Notes: generated from the sequence alone by a model not told the origin. Shown: positions 23,497 through 33,688, counted from the first letter of the stretch. The stretch is DNA of 35,660 nt from Rhypophila decipiens (GCA_033297075.1 MU858320.1:1-35660); one strand, 5' to 3'. Program-made: numbers and translations.

Positions 23497-24227
23497 TGTT
23501 GGGCGTGATGTGCCTGCTGGAAAAGGTGGTTGGAACAATGGATATGTCTTTGTAGTGTAAATATGCCCCTCGAGAGCTCTAGAATGAGATTTCGATCTGG
23601 ACGTGACGCTAGAGCTTTCCTTATGATTCCTTGGTTATTCTTCCGAAAGATAGCTTATCTGGAACGACTGACGTGATAATTAACGGTACACGAGTGGGTC
23701 GTCGTGGGAACGATCTGGCTGTATGTCTGGAAAGCAAACACTGGCAGTATCTAACAACATCAAAGGCGGGGCTTCTTAGCATTTGAGGCATTTCCCCACT
23801 CGTTACTTATGATGATCATTGGCCAAGGTGACATCTTGCGGCCCAACTCATGCCGTTGTGACATCTTGGGCTCCCACGGGGTTGTGTGGAACGGGGGTTA
23901 GGGTTAACTAGTACGTTGCCTTGACAATCTCCCATACCATCCCAGGGGTTAAGTCAACAAAGAATTGCACGCCAAGCAAGGGATGTCGGATCGTTTATCA
24001 AAAAGGGGCCTAGAATTCAGGCAGCAGTAGGCACCACTCTCTGCCAAACAAAGCAACAGTGAGGACCAATCTCGAATATAAATAACAGGAAGAAATCTTG
24101 CGAGAAGCGCATGACGTTCTCATCATGTTAAGCTTGAATCAGAAGCCGTAGCCAAACGGTCCAGCACTTTCTCCGACAGGGCCTCAGACTTTCCCGTCAA
24201 ACTAAATAACCATTACGGCGAAGCACA
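23497..24227. promoter_or_regulatory. Divergent intergenic region, NYN gene / member D
   Basis: This 731-bp region lies between divergent genes. It holds the telomere-like repeat at 23894-23907 and AT-rich sequence (CGAATATAAATAACAGG) near 24075, about 150 bp before the member D ATG, which may be its TATA region. No gene is seen. Confidence 0.45.
23894..23907. repeat. Interstitial telomere-like repeat upstream of member D
   Basis: The plus strand reads GGGGTTAGGGTTAAC, about 320 bp upstream of the member D ATG (24228), with the G-rich strand on the coding strand as for members B and C. Confidence 0.65.
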
Positions 24228-24980
24228 ATGGAGGATAACGAGAACCAAGACATACCAGTTCGCTCCAATTCATCAGGCATTCCAAATTCCAACAGCACAA
24301 GCCCACAGTACCCCAAAGCAGACATTGAGACCTGGATCCAGAGGCTAGACAGCCCAACCCAGCGCCGTCTCCTCCTCCAAGCCGCCACCCATCATGCCGA
24401 CATGGCCTCATCCATCAAAGCCCAGCACGACGCACTCCAAGGCGAAGAATTTCAACTTGATGCGCTATCCAACCGCCGCCACCGCGAAAATCTCTTTGCA
24501 GAAGACATACGCACTGCAATATTCGAGCTCGGCCTAAGACTCCCCGATTACCCCCCAGCCGAGCAACGGGAACGCGCAGATAAAGTGACCACTGCCATCG
24601 AGGAAATCCTAGAAAGTATCGCCGATCAAGTAGAGGGATCCGACCCGTGGGAAAAGAAATATGACGGTCTCGAGGCAATCAGAACGATATTTGAAGAGGT
24701 CCTCGGCTCGGCGAGTGGGGTTGTGGGGAATGAGGTTCGTAAGGGGGTTTTCACTTGGGGCATTCACCTCGTGAATGTGATAGGAAAATTTACAGAGGAA
24801 GAGCTTGAGGAGCTGAGGGCGTTTGAGGCACAAGATGGTAGCGGGAGGATGTATGTTGAGGAGTGTCTTGCGGACACGGCAGCGCTGTCGGAGTTTATGG
24901 AGGTTGATACATATCTTCATATGTATAAGGCGTTGGGTATTCTTCGGGGAGAAAAGACTGAAGATGAATCGGAGGAGTAG
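24228..24980 (+). CDS. Acidic-tail family protein, member D
   Basis: A 250-residue single-exon protein from a true ATG in good context (cacaATGg). The N-terminus is Asn/Ser-rich, and the shared domain starts with ADIETWIQRLDSPTQRRLL and QAATHHADMASSIKAQHDAL. Further blocks are YDGLEAIRTIFEEVLGSA, NEVRKGVFTWGIHLVNVIGK (compare SEVRKNVDSSWGEYLTGIFE in C), and LHMYKALGILRGEKTEDESEE, a short acidic end. D is complete, needs no intron and lacks a long acidic tail, so it is the best reference for the family. It is convergent with the second HET gene, with only 33 bp between stop codons. The function is unknown. Confidence 0.8.
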   Translation: MEDNENQDIPVRSNSSGIPNSNSTSPQYPKADIETWIQRLDSPTQRRLLLQAATHHADMASSIKAQHDALQGEEFQLDALSNRRHRENLFAEDIRTAIFELGLRLPDYPPAEQRERADKVTTAIEEILESIADQVEGSDPWEKKYDGLEAIRTIFEEVLGSASGVVGNEVRKGVFTWGIHLVNVIGKFTEEELEELRAFEAQDGSGRMYVEECLADTAALSEFMEVDTYLHMYKALGILRGEKTEDESEE

Positions 24981-25013
24981 ACCATGGATGTGAGCAAGAA
25001 TCATGATCGCATC

Positions 25014-27329
25014 TTACTCAATTCTTAATATCCTTGTTGTCGCTCCGTCAAACACCAAAGGTCCTATGATGCGAAAGAATCCAATCCGTCGGAACGTGCT
25101 GCTGCTACCAGATTCAGATTCAACGGGTAAGAGTATCAAGCCCTCCACAGGTACAGTCCGCTGCAGCAGTGGACCAAGTCTTAGCTTGCTCATAGCGAGA
25201 CATGTCACTTTCTGGCTCGGGTCGAGAGGCTCATCAAGCGGATCCAGTGTCCCCTCTCCGATGCTGTTTCCATCAACTGGGTCGATCAGAGAAATGTCTG
25301 GAATGTCCCATGATGCTTCGTCGTCGGCATTCTCGCTCAGCCAGCCCAGCTCAAGAGTCTTGCCAGAAACTTGTAGATAACCCCCCCTGACCGGTCCAAA
25401 CGGGAAGGCGGGATCGATAGGATCGACATGGCATTTGAGAATGGCAAAGTCAAAAACTTGTCGGTCCGCCAGCTCGTCCTCGCTGTCAACGATGCCGCCA
25501 AGACCGACACTTGCCCAGCTCCAGCTCGGCGCTAGGTAGCCAATATTTCTGGCCTTTTCCGGCTTCAATATACCAAGGGTCTGGTCATGGGAGGGAATTT
25601 GCCTGGTAGACCGCCAATGCAACTCTGAAAACAGATTCTCTTGCCACATACCCGCAAGGTAGGTCCACCCGGTCTGCTTGGCCATTTCGGCGGCGATGGC
25701 CGATATAGCCGGCAATTTGTCCGCGCAGTAGCTGAGGTCCATCTCGGTGTAGTCGGCACGGATAGACATCCACGTCTCTCGGATTTCGCTCGCTCGAACC
25801 TCCGTATCTGCCATGCCTTCATGTTCGCCCTCAATACCGTCCTCGTCGCTGTTACCATCGCTTTTGGCCGCTTCCGTGTAAACTGAACTCAGTGAAGTCT
25901 GGTATGGAGGACCGGCGTCAGGCGCGCCGCTGGGGTTGTCAAAGGTCTCTGGACACATCCACATCACCCCACTGCTGGCGAATATGAGCAGACGGCGGGA
26001 AAGAACACGCTCCTGCAAAGTCCAAGCTCGGGAGCTGATAGGGTCTGCCGAGGCTCTGTATGGCGCCCGGTAGCCGAACGTGAGGGCTAGGGGCTCATCC
26101 AAGTCACCGACCTTCATCTCGAAGGGATCGACGAAGAACCGGGGAGGGGGCGGAGGCTTCAGGAAGCCGTCACCGGCTGCGGCCGCACTACCTACGACGA
26201 TACAGAGAGAGCTCTCCCTGTACGTGTCCGCCATGCGGGGAAGTTCTTGTGCCTTGTCTTCAGCGGAGTCTTGGATTATGCATAAAGCATCTATCCAGAG
26301 GTACTCGAAGGCCAGCTGGTACGTTGCTTCAATTGCGTCTAATAATGTCCTTGGTAGGCGCGTGAGGTCTAGCCCTGTTTGCATTGTGTCGAGCGAGGCC
26401 TGTGTAAGGACGTATTCTTGCTTCGGCCCCCAGACGTAGCTTAGGGCAATATAGGGGACCGGCTTGATACTTGACGAGTGGATAGCGAGTCGTGGGTGCC
26501 GAGGATCGCGCAAGTCGATGAGACGCGTGGGCTGGAAAGCACCAGAAGTCGCGCAGGATGTATGGTGTTTCTCGCAGGCCTGGAGCCAAGCTCTGGCGCG
26601 AGGCACCCATTTGTCAAAGGAAGCTGCAGACACCATGTCCCAGCGCTGGTGGATGACCGCGATGTCGTTCATGGTATCTGTGGACATGACTTCCAGCGTC
26701 ATCACGACAGCGTTTTCACCCATCATCTCCCGAATTGGGCATTTGTCATCGCCCCCGGTCGTCACCTCGGCCGTGACCTTGACGACGTTGAATACAGGAC
26801 TGTCGCGCCACTTCAGAAACTCAATCGTGATGTCAACTTTCGCCGTACAGTCAAGCGAGTGAATGGTGTGAGGCCCAGGGCTCTCGCTGGAGCTCGTCGC
26901 GTCACTGACATATTCCTCGTCCTCTGCCATACCCTCGTCACCTAGATAGACTGCCTTTCCAGGCGATGACATGTCTGCATCTTCAGAATGAACATTTTCG
27001 TCCGCATCTGCCTCGCCGCAATCCGCAGACTCCGGCTCATCACCATCCTCCATCCAAGAGTCCAGCTCAGAACAAGTGAGAACGGCATTCCCAACGGTGG
27101 TGCACCAGCGACAACCAGAGAGAACCGACGCGTATACGTCAAGCGCAAGGCTAGAGTACGAGTGTTTCGCTGATTCTGCGTTGCGCTTGTTGGCAAGCGA
27201 CTGTCGAAGCGACGAGTTGAAGACGTGGTGAGAACATCTCGCGCATATACCCCGCTCCGGCTCAACCTGACCAGATGAGACGGGCTCATAGCTTCTGATG
27301 GGCTGCGGCAGATGATGGCGAGAGAGCAT
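25014..27329 (-). CDS. HET-domain protein (heterokaryon incompatibility)
   Basis: A 771-residue intronless protein from ATG 27329 (only a TTG lies upstream in frame). The N-terminus has paired cysteines (ICARCSHH, SGCRWCTTVG) and a long acidic Ser-rich linker. The HET domain follows at roughly residues 290-440: PYIALSYVWGPKQEY, LTRLPRTLLDAIEATYQL, YLWIDALCIIQDSAEDK, YRESSLCIVVGSAA, SRAWTLQERVLSRRLLIF and MWMCPE. The C-terminal part has the usual YLAPSWSWASV block found in this HET subtype. The expected function is regulated cell death in vegetative incompatibility. A telomere-like repeat lies 132 bp upstream of the start. Confidence 0.9.
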   Translation of the reverse strand: MLSRHHLPQPIRSYEPVSSGQVEPERGICARCSHHVFNSSLRQSLANKRNAESAKHSYSSLALDVYASVLSGCRWCTTVGNAVLTCSELDSWMEDGDEPESADCGEADADENVHSEDADMSSPGKAVYLGDEGMAEDEEYVSDATSSSESPGPHTIHSLDCTAKVDITIEFLKWRDSPVFNVVKVTAEVTTGGDDKCPIREMMGENAVVMTLEVMSTDTMNDIAVIHQRWDMVSAASFDKWVPRARAWLQACEKHHTSCATSGAFQPTRLIDLRDPRHPRLAIHSSSIKPVPYIALSYVWGPKQEYVLTQASLDTMQTGLDLTRLPRTLLDAIEATYQLAFEYLWIDALCIIQDSAEDKAQELPRMADTYRESSLCIVVGSAAAAGDGFLKPPPPPRFFVDPFEMKVGDLDEPLALTFGYRAPYRASADPISSRAWTLQERVLSRRLLIFASSGVMWMCPETFDNPSGAPDAGPPYQTSLSSVYTEAAKSDGNSDEDGIEGEHEGMADTEVRASEIRETWMSIRADYTEMDLSYCADKLPAISAIAAEMAKQTGWTYLAGMWQENLFSELHWRSTRQIPSHDQTLGILKPEKARNIGYLAPSWSWASVGLGGIVDSEDELADRQVFDFAILKCHVDPIDPAFPFGPVRGGYLQVSGKTLELGWLSENADDEASWDIPDISLIDPVDGNSIGEGTLDPLDEPLDPSQKVTCLAMSKLRLGPLLQRTVPVEGLILLPVESESGSSSTFRRIGFFRIIGPLVFDGATTRILRIE

Positions 27330-28135
27330 GTCGACAGCAGGATACAAGAAACAGGCGATTCATTGGAAAACCAAGTTAAATCTGCGATAGCGATGGACAT
27401 GCATGTCTTCCGGTTGGTAGGATGGATGCCTGCTGGGTAGTTGATAGATGCCCAGCACTGAAACCCTAACCCTAACCCTCAGCTGAAGACCGGATTTTGT
27501 CATGTCCAGTAACACGTTTAAATCCGCTGTGGCTAAGAAACCATCCATCAGCCTGCTAGGAAAGTCCAGGATTAACTTCCACAGAGGATCTCCAGGTCCA
27601 TGGGAAACGAGAGGGTGAAACTGGTTGTTGAAAAACTATAAGGATGTCTGACAGTAAATTGCACGGTAAGCTGCTAGTATTGCCAAGAGATGCTCTTAGA
27701 ATAAACGGGGAAACCTCGGCAAGAACGGAAAAGCAAGAAAGGTTGGAAAATACAAAATACGTAAGAATAAAATCGCGAGAGATTCGAGTCAAGAAAAATC
27801 GTAAGACAAGCATGAAGAGATCCTTGATCCATTACCGTCTCCTCGACCTGTTGGTTGCAATTTAATGTAAAGACGTCTGAAGTGGTGAAGTCACGGACCC
27901 AGATCACGTTGCACGAGGCCTACTGCTGCGGCAGGCTGTTATGCGTTGTGATCAGGTCTGTTGCTCTTGCTTTTTCTATCTCGGTTCTCTGGCCTCGCCA
28001 GAGAGCCTCTTATAGTTGTGAATGGTGGCAAGCCATTACGCGTCAGTTTACGCGGCTGTGGCAACTTATTACAAATACATGGTTCTGGCCACTGCCAGAA
28101 CCTTCGCTTACAGCGTTTGATCCAACACGACCATA
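27330..28135. other. Intergenic: HET promoter and perfect hairpins
   Basis: About 800 bp with no supported gene. It contains a telomere-like repeat (27461-27479) and two perfect inverted repeats that share a core: TCTCTGGC-CTC-GCCAGAGA (27986-28004) and GGTTCTGGC-CACT-GCCAGAACC (28081-28102). Short open frames here show no protein-like features. Confidence 0.5.
27461..27479. repeat. Interstitial telomere-like repeat upstream of the HET gene
   Basis: AAACCCTAACCCTAACCCT on the plus strand gives TTAGGG on the coding strand of the HET gene, whose ATG is 132 bp away. The AAACCCTAA end also matches the telobox motif known from plant promoters. Confidence 0.7.
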
Positions 28136-29156
28136 TCAACTCTCCCCTTCCCCAGTCCCCGTCCCAGGGACAGACATATGAGCAAGATCACCAATGTAAA
28201 GCCTCCTTTCAGCAAGTGAACCCTCTAAAAGCCAATCCAAGTGTTCCGCACAAGCATGGTTCCAGTTCTCCCTGGGGGAATTCCTGCACCATTCTGATCT
28301 CCTCGTCCGGGAACCGCCCATCCCCCCTTTCCCACAAAATATTGAGCACATGCATCCGGCCGCGCTCGGCTGCCCCCTGGAGCGCCGTTCGCCCGTCGTA
28401 CTTTGACGGAGCCGCGTGAATATCCGCCCCATCAGGAGCTGAACCAGTTCCTTGTTGTGCTTCATCAGCGCATGTTCAAACGCTATGACTAATTCATACC
28501 GGAATCCATTGGGACCCGAATTCCATCTGAGTAAAAGCCTAGCCAAGTCCAGATCTTCCGCTTTTACCGCTTGTTCGAGCGCTCCATGAAGAGGGCAACC
28601 CAGGTGGATCAGCTGTTCCACAAATGGAGGACCCTTCCAATAATTGGCGAGCAACAAGGCGGAGTCTTCCATCCCTTCAAATTCGTACCATTCAGGTAGT
28701 GTGTCGTCTGGCGGTAGGAATTTCACATCCGATTCAAGAAGCACCTCCACAATTCTTTCGTTGAGACGGGCTTGAGCCAGTTTGATAATAAGGCTGCCAA
28801 GATCCGGGTCCTCATACAGGAAGTCACGGAAGAAGTCATCTGGCAAGCCATCCGGCAAGTCATCCTGGAAGTGACGCCTAGGTCCAAGATGCTTTATTTC
28901 AATTGCTTTATCTAGCAACGACATTACAATATTGGTCATATCCTTCTCTATAGATATGTATATAATAAGCAGGATGTCATCTGGATGTGGAGTACTCCAT
29001 CGTGGCAGGCCATCGCTCCAGATGTTGAGTAGGCGTGATATGAAGTCCGATGCGACAGCCTCAATGGCGGCGAAAAAGACATATTTGAAGGCTTCACAGT
29101 CCTCCTGAACAAGTCTCCACGCGCCAGCTTTCTCGACGGTGTACTTGTACTCATAT
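28136..29156 (-). pseudogene. Ankyrin-repeat protein relic, frameshifted
   Basis: One frame runs from an in-frame TAA (about 29157) through EAFKYVFFAAIEAVASDF and ATG 28939 to LEQAVKAEDLDLARLLLRWN and NKELVQLLMG. It then turns into Arg/Gly-rich nonsense ending at 28136. If one base is taken as lost in the G run at 28427-28430, the sequence instead continues ADIHAAPSKYDGRTALQGAA and ERGRMHVLNILWERG, a clear ankyrin repeat, and stops at 28209. The 5' end lacks a start codon before 28939. Ankyrin arrays usually form the sensor end of fungal receptor proteins; here only a C-terminal piece survives. The unbroken 267-residue frame could be predicted as a gene, but its last 85 residues are out of frame. 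Confidence 0.65.
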
Positions 29157-29252
29157 TAACTCACGTCGAGCTCTACTCATACATTAATTGGTTAGGTGGT
29201 GGAGAGGGGGAAGACATATCTGCGAAAACTTTACATATTTCGGTTCATTAAA

Positions 29253-31011
29253 TTATCCCTGCAGTTCATGGGGCTGACTTTCCCCCCGCTGGCCAGTCTC
29301 AGGCGCTGGTAGCTTATCTGCAGCTTGGTGGGACTTGTATACCTGTTCTCCGAGGCCTGGGAGCTCGCTCCTTTGGTACGGCACCCCGTCATTGTAACCG
29401 TACGGGGAAGAGGGCTTGTCGGCCAAGCCGCCCTGGTTGGAGGTGGATGGTCCTCGGACCCCCAAAGCAGCAGATCGTCGTCGGTGCCTGCGTCGCCAAA
29501 CAAATACAATGGCGCATACAATGGCTGTGAATGCCACGGCTGCGACTGCAATCCCAGCAATATGACCGCTCGAGAGGGAACCGCCACCGCCATCGGGGCG
29601 GGTGACAGGAGGGGGAGGGTTCGCATCGCAGACACTTGCAATGTCAGCGTTGCTCTCATCCACAGCGACGAGTTGCTGAGTTTCGGTGGGGTTTGCCTCC
29701 CAGAGTGTGAACTCGTTCGCGTCCAGGTTTGCCATGAGGTACGCAGCAGAGAGAAATTGGCGGCCAAGCTGGGTTATATCGTCCTTATTGACGTCTTGCG
29801 TGGAAATAATGACAAGATCAGGGCCAGTCGCGTTCGTGGTTATCTCTCCGGTGTTTGGATTGATCTGCCTGTGGGGAACGACAAGCTGATCGTTAGGGAT
29901 GCGCACCGAGAACCCCGGTTGAAAATTGATGGTGAGGTCGCCAGTGTAGCTATGAAAAGGACCCCAGTCAGCAGTGTCTTGGGCAGCTAAAAGGGACCTG
30001 ACTCACACATTACTGTTTGAACTGTATCGGTTCGCGAAATAAACCAGCCCGAGGGATCGATCCTGGAGTGATTGGTTGGTCAGGTCCTCGAACCTGCTGA
30101 AGTAGGGATCCAAGGGGAGCGTCATTAGAACCGGATAGTCAGGTACGATGCAAGCTTGGATGGCGTTGGACGCAGCTCTGGGGAATAAACTAGCGTTGGT
30201 TCCGTTGGAGAAGTTCAGAATCATGTCGCTGATAGTAATCATCATGCGCGTGGGGCACCTGGCAGTGCTGTCTGCCAGAGGAAAGGAGTGCGGCCGCCCT
30301 TGAGTCTTTGCCTTGTCGTAGCCGCCCAGAACGAAGATGCCGTTCAGTTGTGCCGAAGCGAGCGCGCCGTTCCGGCCCCAGAACATACTCCACGCACGAC
30401 TGACAATCTTTCCGGTCGACTTCAACGTGGTGAGCAGAGTCGAGTTGTCTCCGAGACCGACAGCGTTCATGGGATGATAGTCCTCGGCTCCCCAGTCATT
30501 CAGGGGGATGCCGAGGGGAAAGCCGCTGAGGCTCAGTTCTTTGCCGAGGCTGAGTGTGTCGGACACAAAGGACGTTGGGGGGAAGGGTGCCGAGTCGAAG
30601 GGGTACGAGCTTTTGTCGGTGACGCTTCTTGACTTGGAAGCGAGCATATCGTAAGCTCCGCCGCGGCGTGTGGTACAGGCAGGCGCTACCACTGCGCAGT
30701 GGCCATTGGTTCCGTAGACGAAAGTGTTGTTCAAAGGCCTTGCAAGTTGTTTGTTAATTCCATCGTGACAAGCTGAACAGGGAGACAATGACGAACCATT
30801 GGGGAAGGAATACAAATTGTTGCGGAGGATCGCCAATCGAAAGTTGTAGTCCCCTGGCAACTTGATTGTTCGACAGCGTCGAGTTCCCGATAATGATGGG
30901 AACTGGTGAGGGCGCACAGGTCGCTGCGGCCGAACCGTAGCTACTCGCTAGCGCCAGTGTTGCTCTGAGGATATAACGATAGGCAAACATGGCTGCTGCG
31001 AGTAACGACAT
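29253..31011 (-). CDS. Pepsin-like, membrane-anchored surface protein, probably non-catalytic
   Basis: A 547-residue protein in three exons (31011-30797, 30738-30007, 29949-29253) with introns of 58 and 57 nt, all in phase. A signal peptide (MSLLAAAMFAYRYILRATLALA) leads into ARGLQLSIGDPPQQFVFLPQWPLNNTFV, the place where aspartic proteases of the A1 fold carry DTG; no DTG is present. NGIFVLGGYDKAKTQGR is the typical pepsin-family GGYD strand. There are many N-glycosylation sites (NNTF, NSTL, NGTN, NQSL). Near the C-terminus is a Gly-rich spacer, one TM segment (HIAGIAVAAVAFTAIVCAIVFVW), an RRRHRRR stop-transfer and a cytoplasmic tail of about 70 residues. It is probably a cell-surface protein that kept the protease fold but lost the active site. 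It is divergent from the GT61 gene. Confidence 0.75.
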
Positions 31012-31499
31012 ATAAAAAAAGAACAATGGAATTGCCAGCCAAAAAAGAAAAAAAGAAGAAAAAAAGAAAGAAAAAGAAGAAGAAGAAACGGGAAGAAAGA
31101 CAAAGAGAATGCGGATATTAAGGGTTCGGCGAAGAAGGACCTGGAGGTCTCGGGGTTTGCGAGCCCCGGAACATGCTGTTGGGAGCGGGCTGCCGGTGGT
31201 GTTCCCTCTTTGCCCACCGTACAGCTACCCGTGGTACGGAGTATGTCGTTGGCGATCATGAAACCAGCCCTGCAGATGAGATTTAATGAGGGAGACGGCA
31301 GAGCGCTTAGACTAGTGCTCTAATTGGTACATACCGACACCGCAATTCGCTGGGAGAGCTCGGTGTTGTCGTCCGTCCGTCGGCAGCTTTTTTCGCTCCC
31401 ATTTGCATCGTCGTTCTCCCCCTCTCTCGTCGACGCCGACGGTGTCTGTACGCCAGGCCTCTTCACGTGTCCTGATTTGTTTCGCTTCGCCTTCATGCC
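31012..31499. promoter_or_regulatory. Divergent promoter with polypurine tract
   Basis: This region lies between divergent starts at 31011 (-) and 31500 (+). A run of about 70 bp at 31037-31105 is almost pure A/G on the plus strand, so it is a CT-rich leader on the coding strand of the pepsin-like gene. No other structure is seen. Confidence 0.5.
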
Positions 31500-33146
31500 A
31501 TGATTCTTCTACTGAGGGGTATACTTGGTCCGAAAACGAGGCGCGCCGTGGTTTTGGCCGTTATTCCCGTCCTTGTCCTACTTGTGTTGCTCTTTCAATA
31601 TCCTTCCCCGAGAGACTTCGTCGAACGACATATTCCGGATTCATTATCCTGGTCGTCGGGCTTCCGGCCCAAAGATGGTGATGCCGGTGGTCCCCTGCCC
31701 CTGCCGAACGATTACGACCCCGAGGAGACCGAGTCTGCCTTCTGCCTCGATCGCTTCAGTCCCAAGTACCTTACGAACCTGCGCGACACATCCATCCAGT
31801 ACTGTTCAACGCCATCCTCCTCCGAATTGACCTGCTTCCACAGCCACGTATCTGGAAACGAGAACAGAGACACCCTTTGCATCGGGGATGGGTCAGTGTT
31901 GGACTTGGGCACATTTGCTCTCAGCTGCCAAATACGACAGCCGAATGCAAACGAAACCGCACGAGGCATCATACCTTTCGATCGCATACGGCAATACTGG
32001 TACGACACAGGGCCGCGTTACGTATTCGACCACTACGTCGACATAAAGACGACAGCAGACTCTGAGACGGTTCCAGCCGCAACGGGAAATCAGACCGATG
32101 TCAGCCCGCGAAAGTTCACACTTTTGTTGAAACGCGAAGGGGAGGCAAACCCGTGGCACTGTCTTATGGAGATCTGGTCCATGGCCATGACGTTCGACGT
32201 GCTGCGCATGACGCGCGACGATGCTGGCCAACCGTTCTACAGAGTGCCCGAAGACGTGCCCAACACCCAAGTCATCATCCTGGACGATCGTGCAGACGGT
32301 CCGTACTGGCATCTGTGGAAGTTGTTCTCAGGACGCGAGCCCATCAGGCTGGCCAAGATGCACGAGCATCCAGACATGGAGCGGCTCTTGACCGGGACCA
32401 AGCAGCGCATCATCGTCCCCCTAGCCGGCGCAGCAAACCCCTTTTGGCAGAACGATTGGGAAGTCCGGGACTGCATACAATCCGTGCTGCTGCGAGTCTT
32501 TGCTCGCCGTGTCTTGAGGCACTACAAAATTACAACGGCTACCAAGAAAGAGACGAACCCGGCGGCCCTGAGGGTGACGTTCTTGGACCGGAGCGGCGCA
32601 GGCAATCGGAACCTCCGAGGTCAACAATCTCTTCTAGAATCGCTGAAGAGGAAGTTTGCGGGGATCGAGGTCACAGCAGTCGACTTTGCCGCCATTCCGT
32701 TTGAGGAGCAGCTGCGCATGATCCATAGGACAGATGTGCTCGTGGGGGTCCATGGCGCAGGTCTAACGCACACCATGTTTCTGAGGGCCGGTGTCACCGC
32801 GGTGGTCGAGATTCAACCGCGAGACATGCCAGCTGCGTACATGGGTTTTCGGAATATGGCCAATATGAAGGGTATCGGCTACTTTCGCGCCCATGCAGAT
32901 CCGATCAGCGAGGATCCCGTCGGCGGGGATCAGGTCGGCGCCGGCGCAAAGAAGTTAGAAAGAGACATGGACACTGGTGGGGCGGCAGCTCTTGACGGCA
33001 TGAAAGACGACATCTATCCGCTAGGGAAACGCGAGTCATGGCACACGGAGGACTTTTACATGAAGGAGGATTCATTTGTGGAGGTCGTAGGAGCGGCCAT
33101 CAATTCGCTGTACAACAAAAACATGCACGAGCATGATGCGACGTAG
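31500..33146 (+). CDS. GT61-family glycosyltransferase (EOGT-like)
   Basis: A 548-residue single-exon type II membrane protein: a short basic N-terminus, a TM anchor near residues 16-33 (VVLAVIPVLVLLVLLF) and a lumenal catalytic part. The family signatures are NPWHCLMEIWSMAMTFDVL, VTFLDRSGAGNRNL, and TDVLVGVHGAGLTHTMFL followed by VVEIQP (about residues 410-445), the GT61/DUF563 nucleotide-sugar region seen in EGF-domain O-GlcNAc transferase and plant xylosyltransferases. The expected role is transfer of a sugar from UDP-sugar to protein or glycan in the Golgi or ER; donor and acceptor are unknown. There is a direct ATG start and no intron. Confidence 0.88.
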   Translation: MILLLRGILGPKTRRAVVLAVIPVLVLLVLLFQYPSPRDFVERHIPDSLSWSSGFRPKDGDAGGPLPLPNDYDPEETESAFCLDRFSPKYLTNLRDTSIQYCSTPSSSELTCFHSHVSGNENRDTLCIGDGSVLDLGTFALSCQIRQPNANETARGIIPFDRIRQYWYDTGPRYVFDHYVDIKTTADSETVPAATGNQTDVSPRKFTLLLKREGEANPWHCLMEIWSMAMTFDVLRMTRDDAGQPFYRVPEDVPNTQVIILDDRADGPYWHLWKLFSGREPIRLAKMHEHPDMERLLTGTKQRIIVPLAGAANPFWQNDWEVRDCIQSVLLRVFARRVLRHYKITTATKKETNPAALRVTFLDRSGAGNRNLRGQQSLLESLKRKFAGIEVTAVDFAAIPFEEQLRMIHRTDVLVGVHGAGLTHTMFLRAGVTAVVEIQPRDMPAAYMGFRNMANMKGIGYFRAHADPISEDPVGGDQVGAGAKKLERDMDTGGAAALDGMKDDIYPLGKRESWHTEDFYMKEDSFVEVVGAAINSLYNKNMHEHDAT

Positions 33147-33688
33147 GCTGAGAAAGTGTGAATGAATGGGTGTAGATTGGTGGTAGGAATTGAGGTTTTT
33201 GCGTGATGGGAGGGATGTTGGTCTGCCTGGTCCCCAGTCTGCTGCCATGATAGAACCTGGAGTTCATCGAGGCCCACTTCCTCTGAAAGCTGCTATTAGG
33301 ATTGACATGGTGAGCGCAATGGCCGTGAGAACCATTATGGGCCCTTCCAGAGTCATGAACGTCTCCTGCAAGAGATTGCATGGCATGGTCATGAACCGGT
33401 AAGGGTCTCATCAACCAGCTCGCGGTGCTGTTCTGCCTCTACAGGGACACATGTGTCTGTCTAGCAGGCAACGGGCACTCTGTTTTATTTGGAGGTACTG
33501 CAACTTTGGTGCCTGGGTAACCTCTGGAACAGAGGTTAGCCAACAACTTTGAGAGTTACCTCCTCAATGGTATAAGTCATTTGTACTAGCATATTGGGGT
33601 AATCTAGGATATGCTACATGGGTAGGGGATAGTGTTGAATACTATATAGTAATTAATGACTTTAAATAGATTAATTGTTAACGTATAT
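33147..33688. other. Intergenic: 3' flank of the GT61 gene to the transposon end
   Basis: I see no gene. A perfect 7-bp hairpin AACCTCT-GGAAC-AGAGGTT lies at 33519-33537. The stretch next to the transposon (33600-33690) is strongly AT-rich, a usual target for TA-inserting elements. Confidence 0.4.

Noticed and set aside
33147..33688. A second solo LTR or MITE beside the transposon
   Set aside because: A 7-bp hairpin and AT-rich sequence are present, but no paired ends or target duplication could be found.
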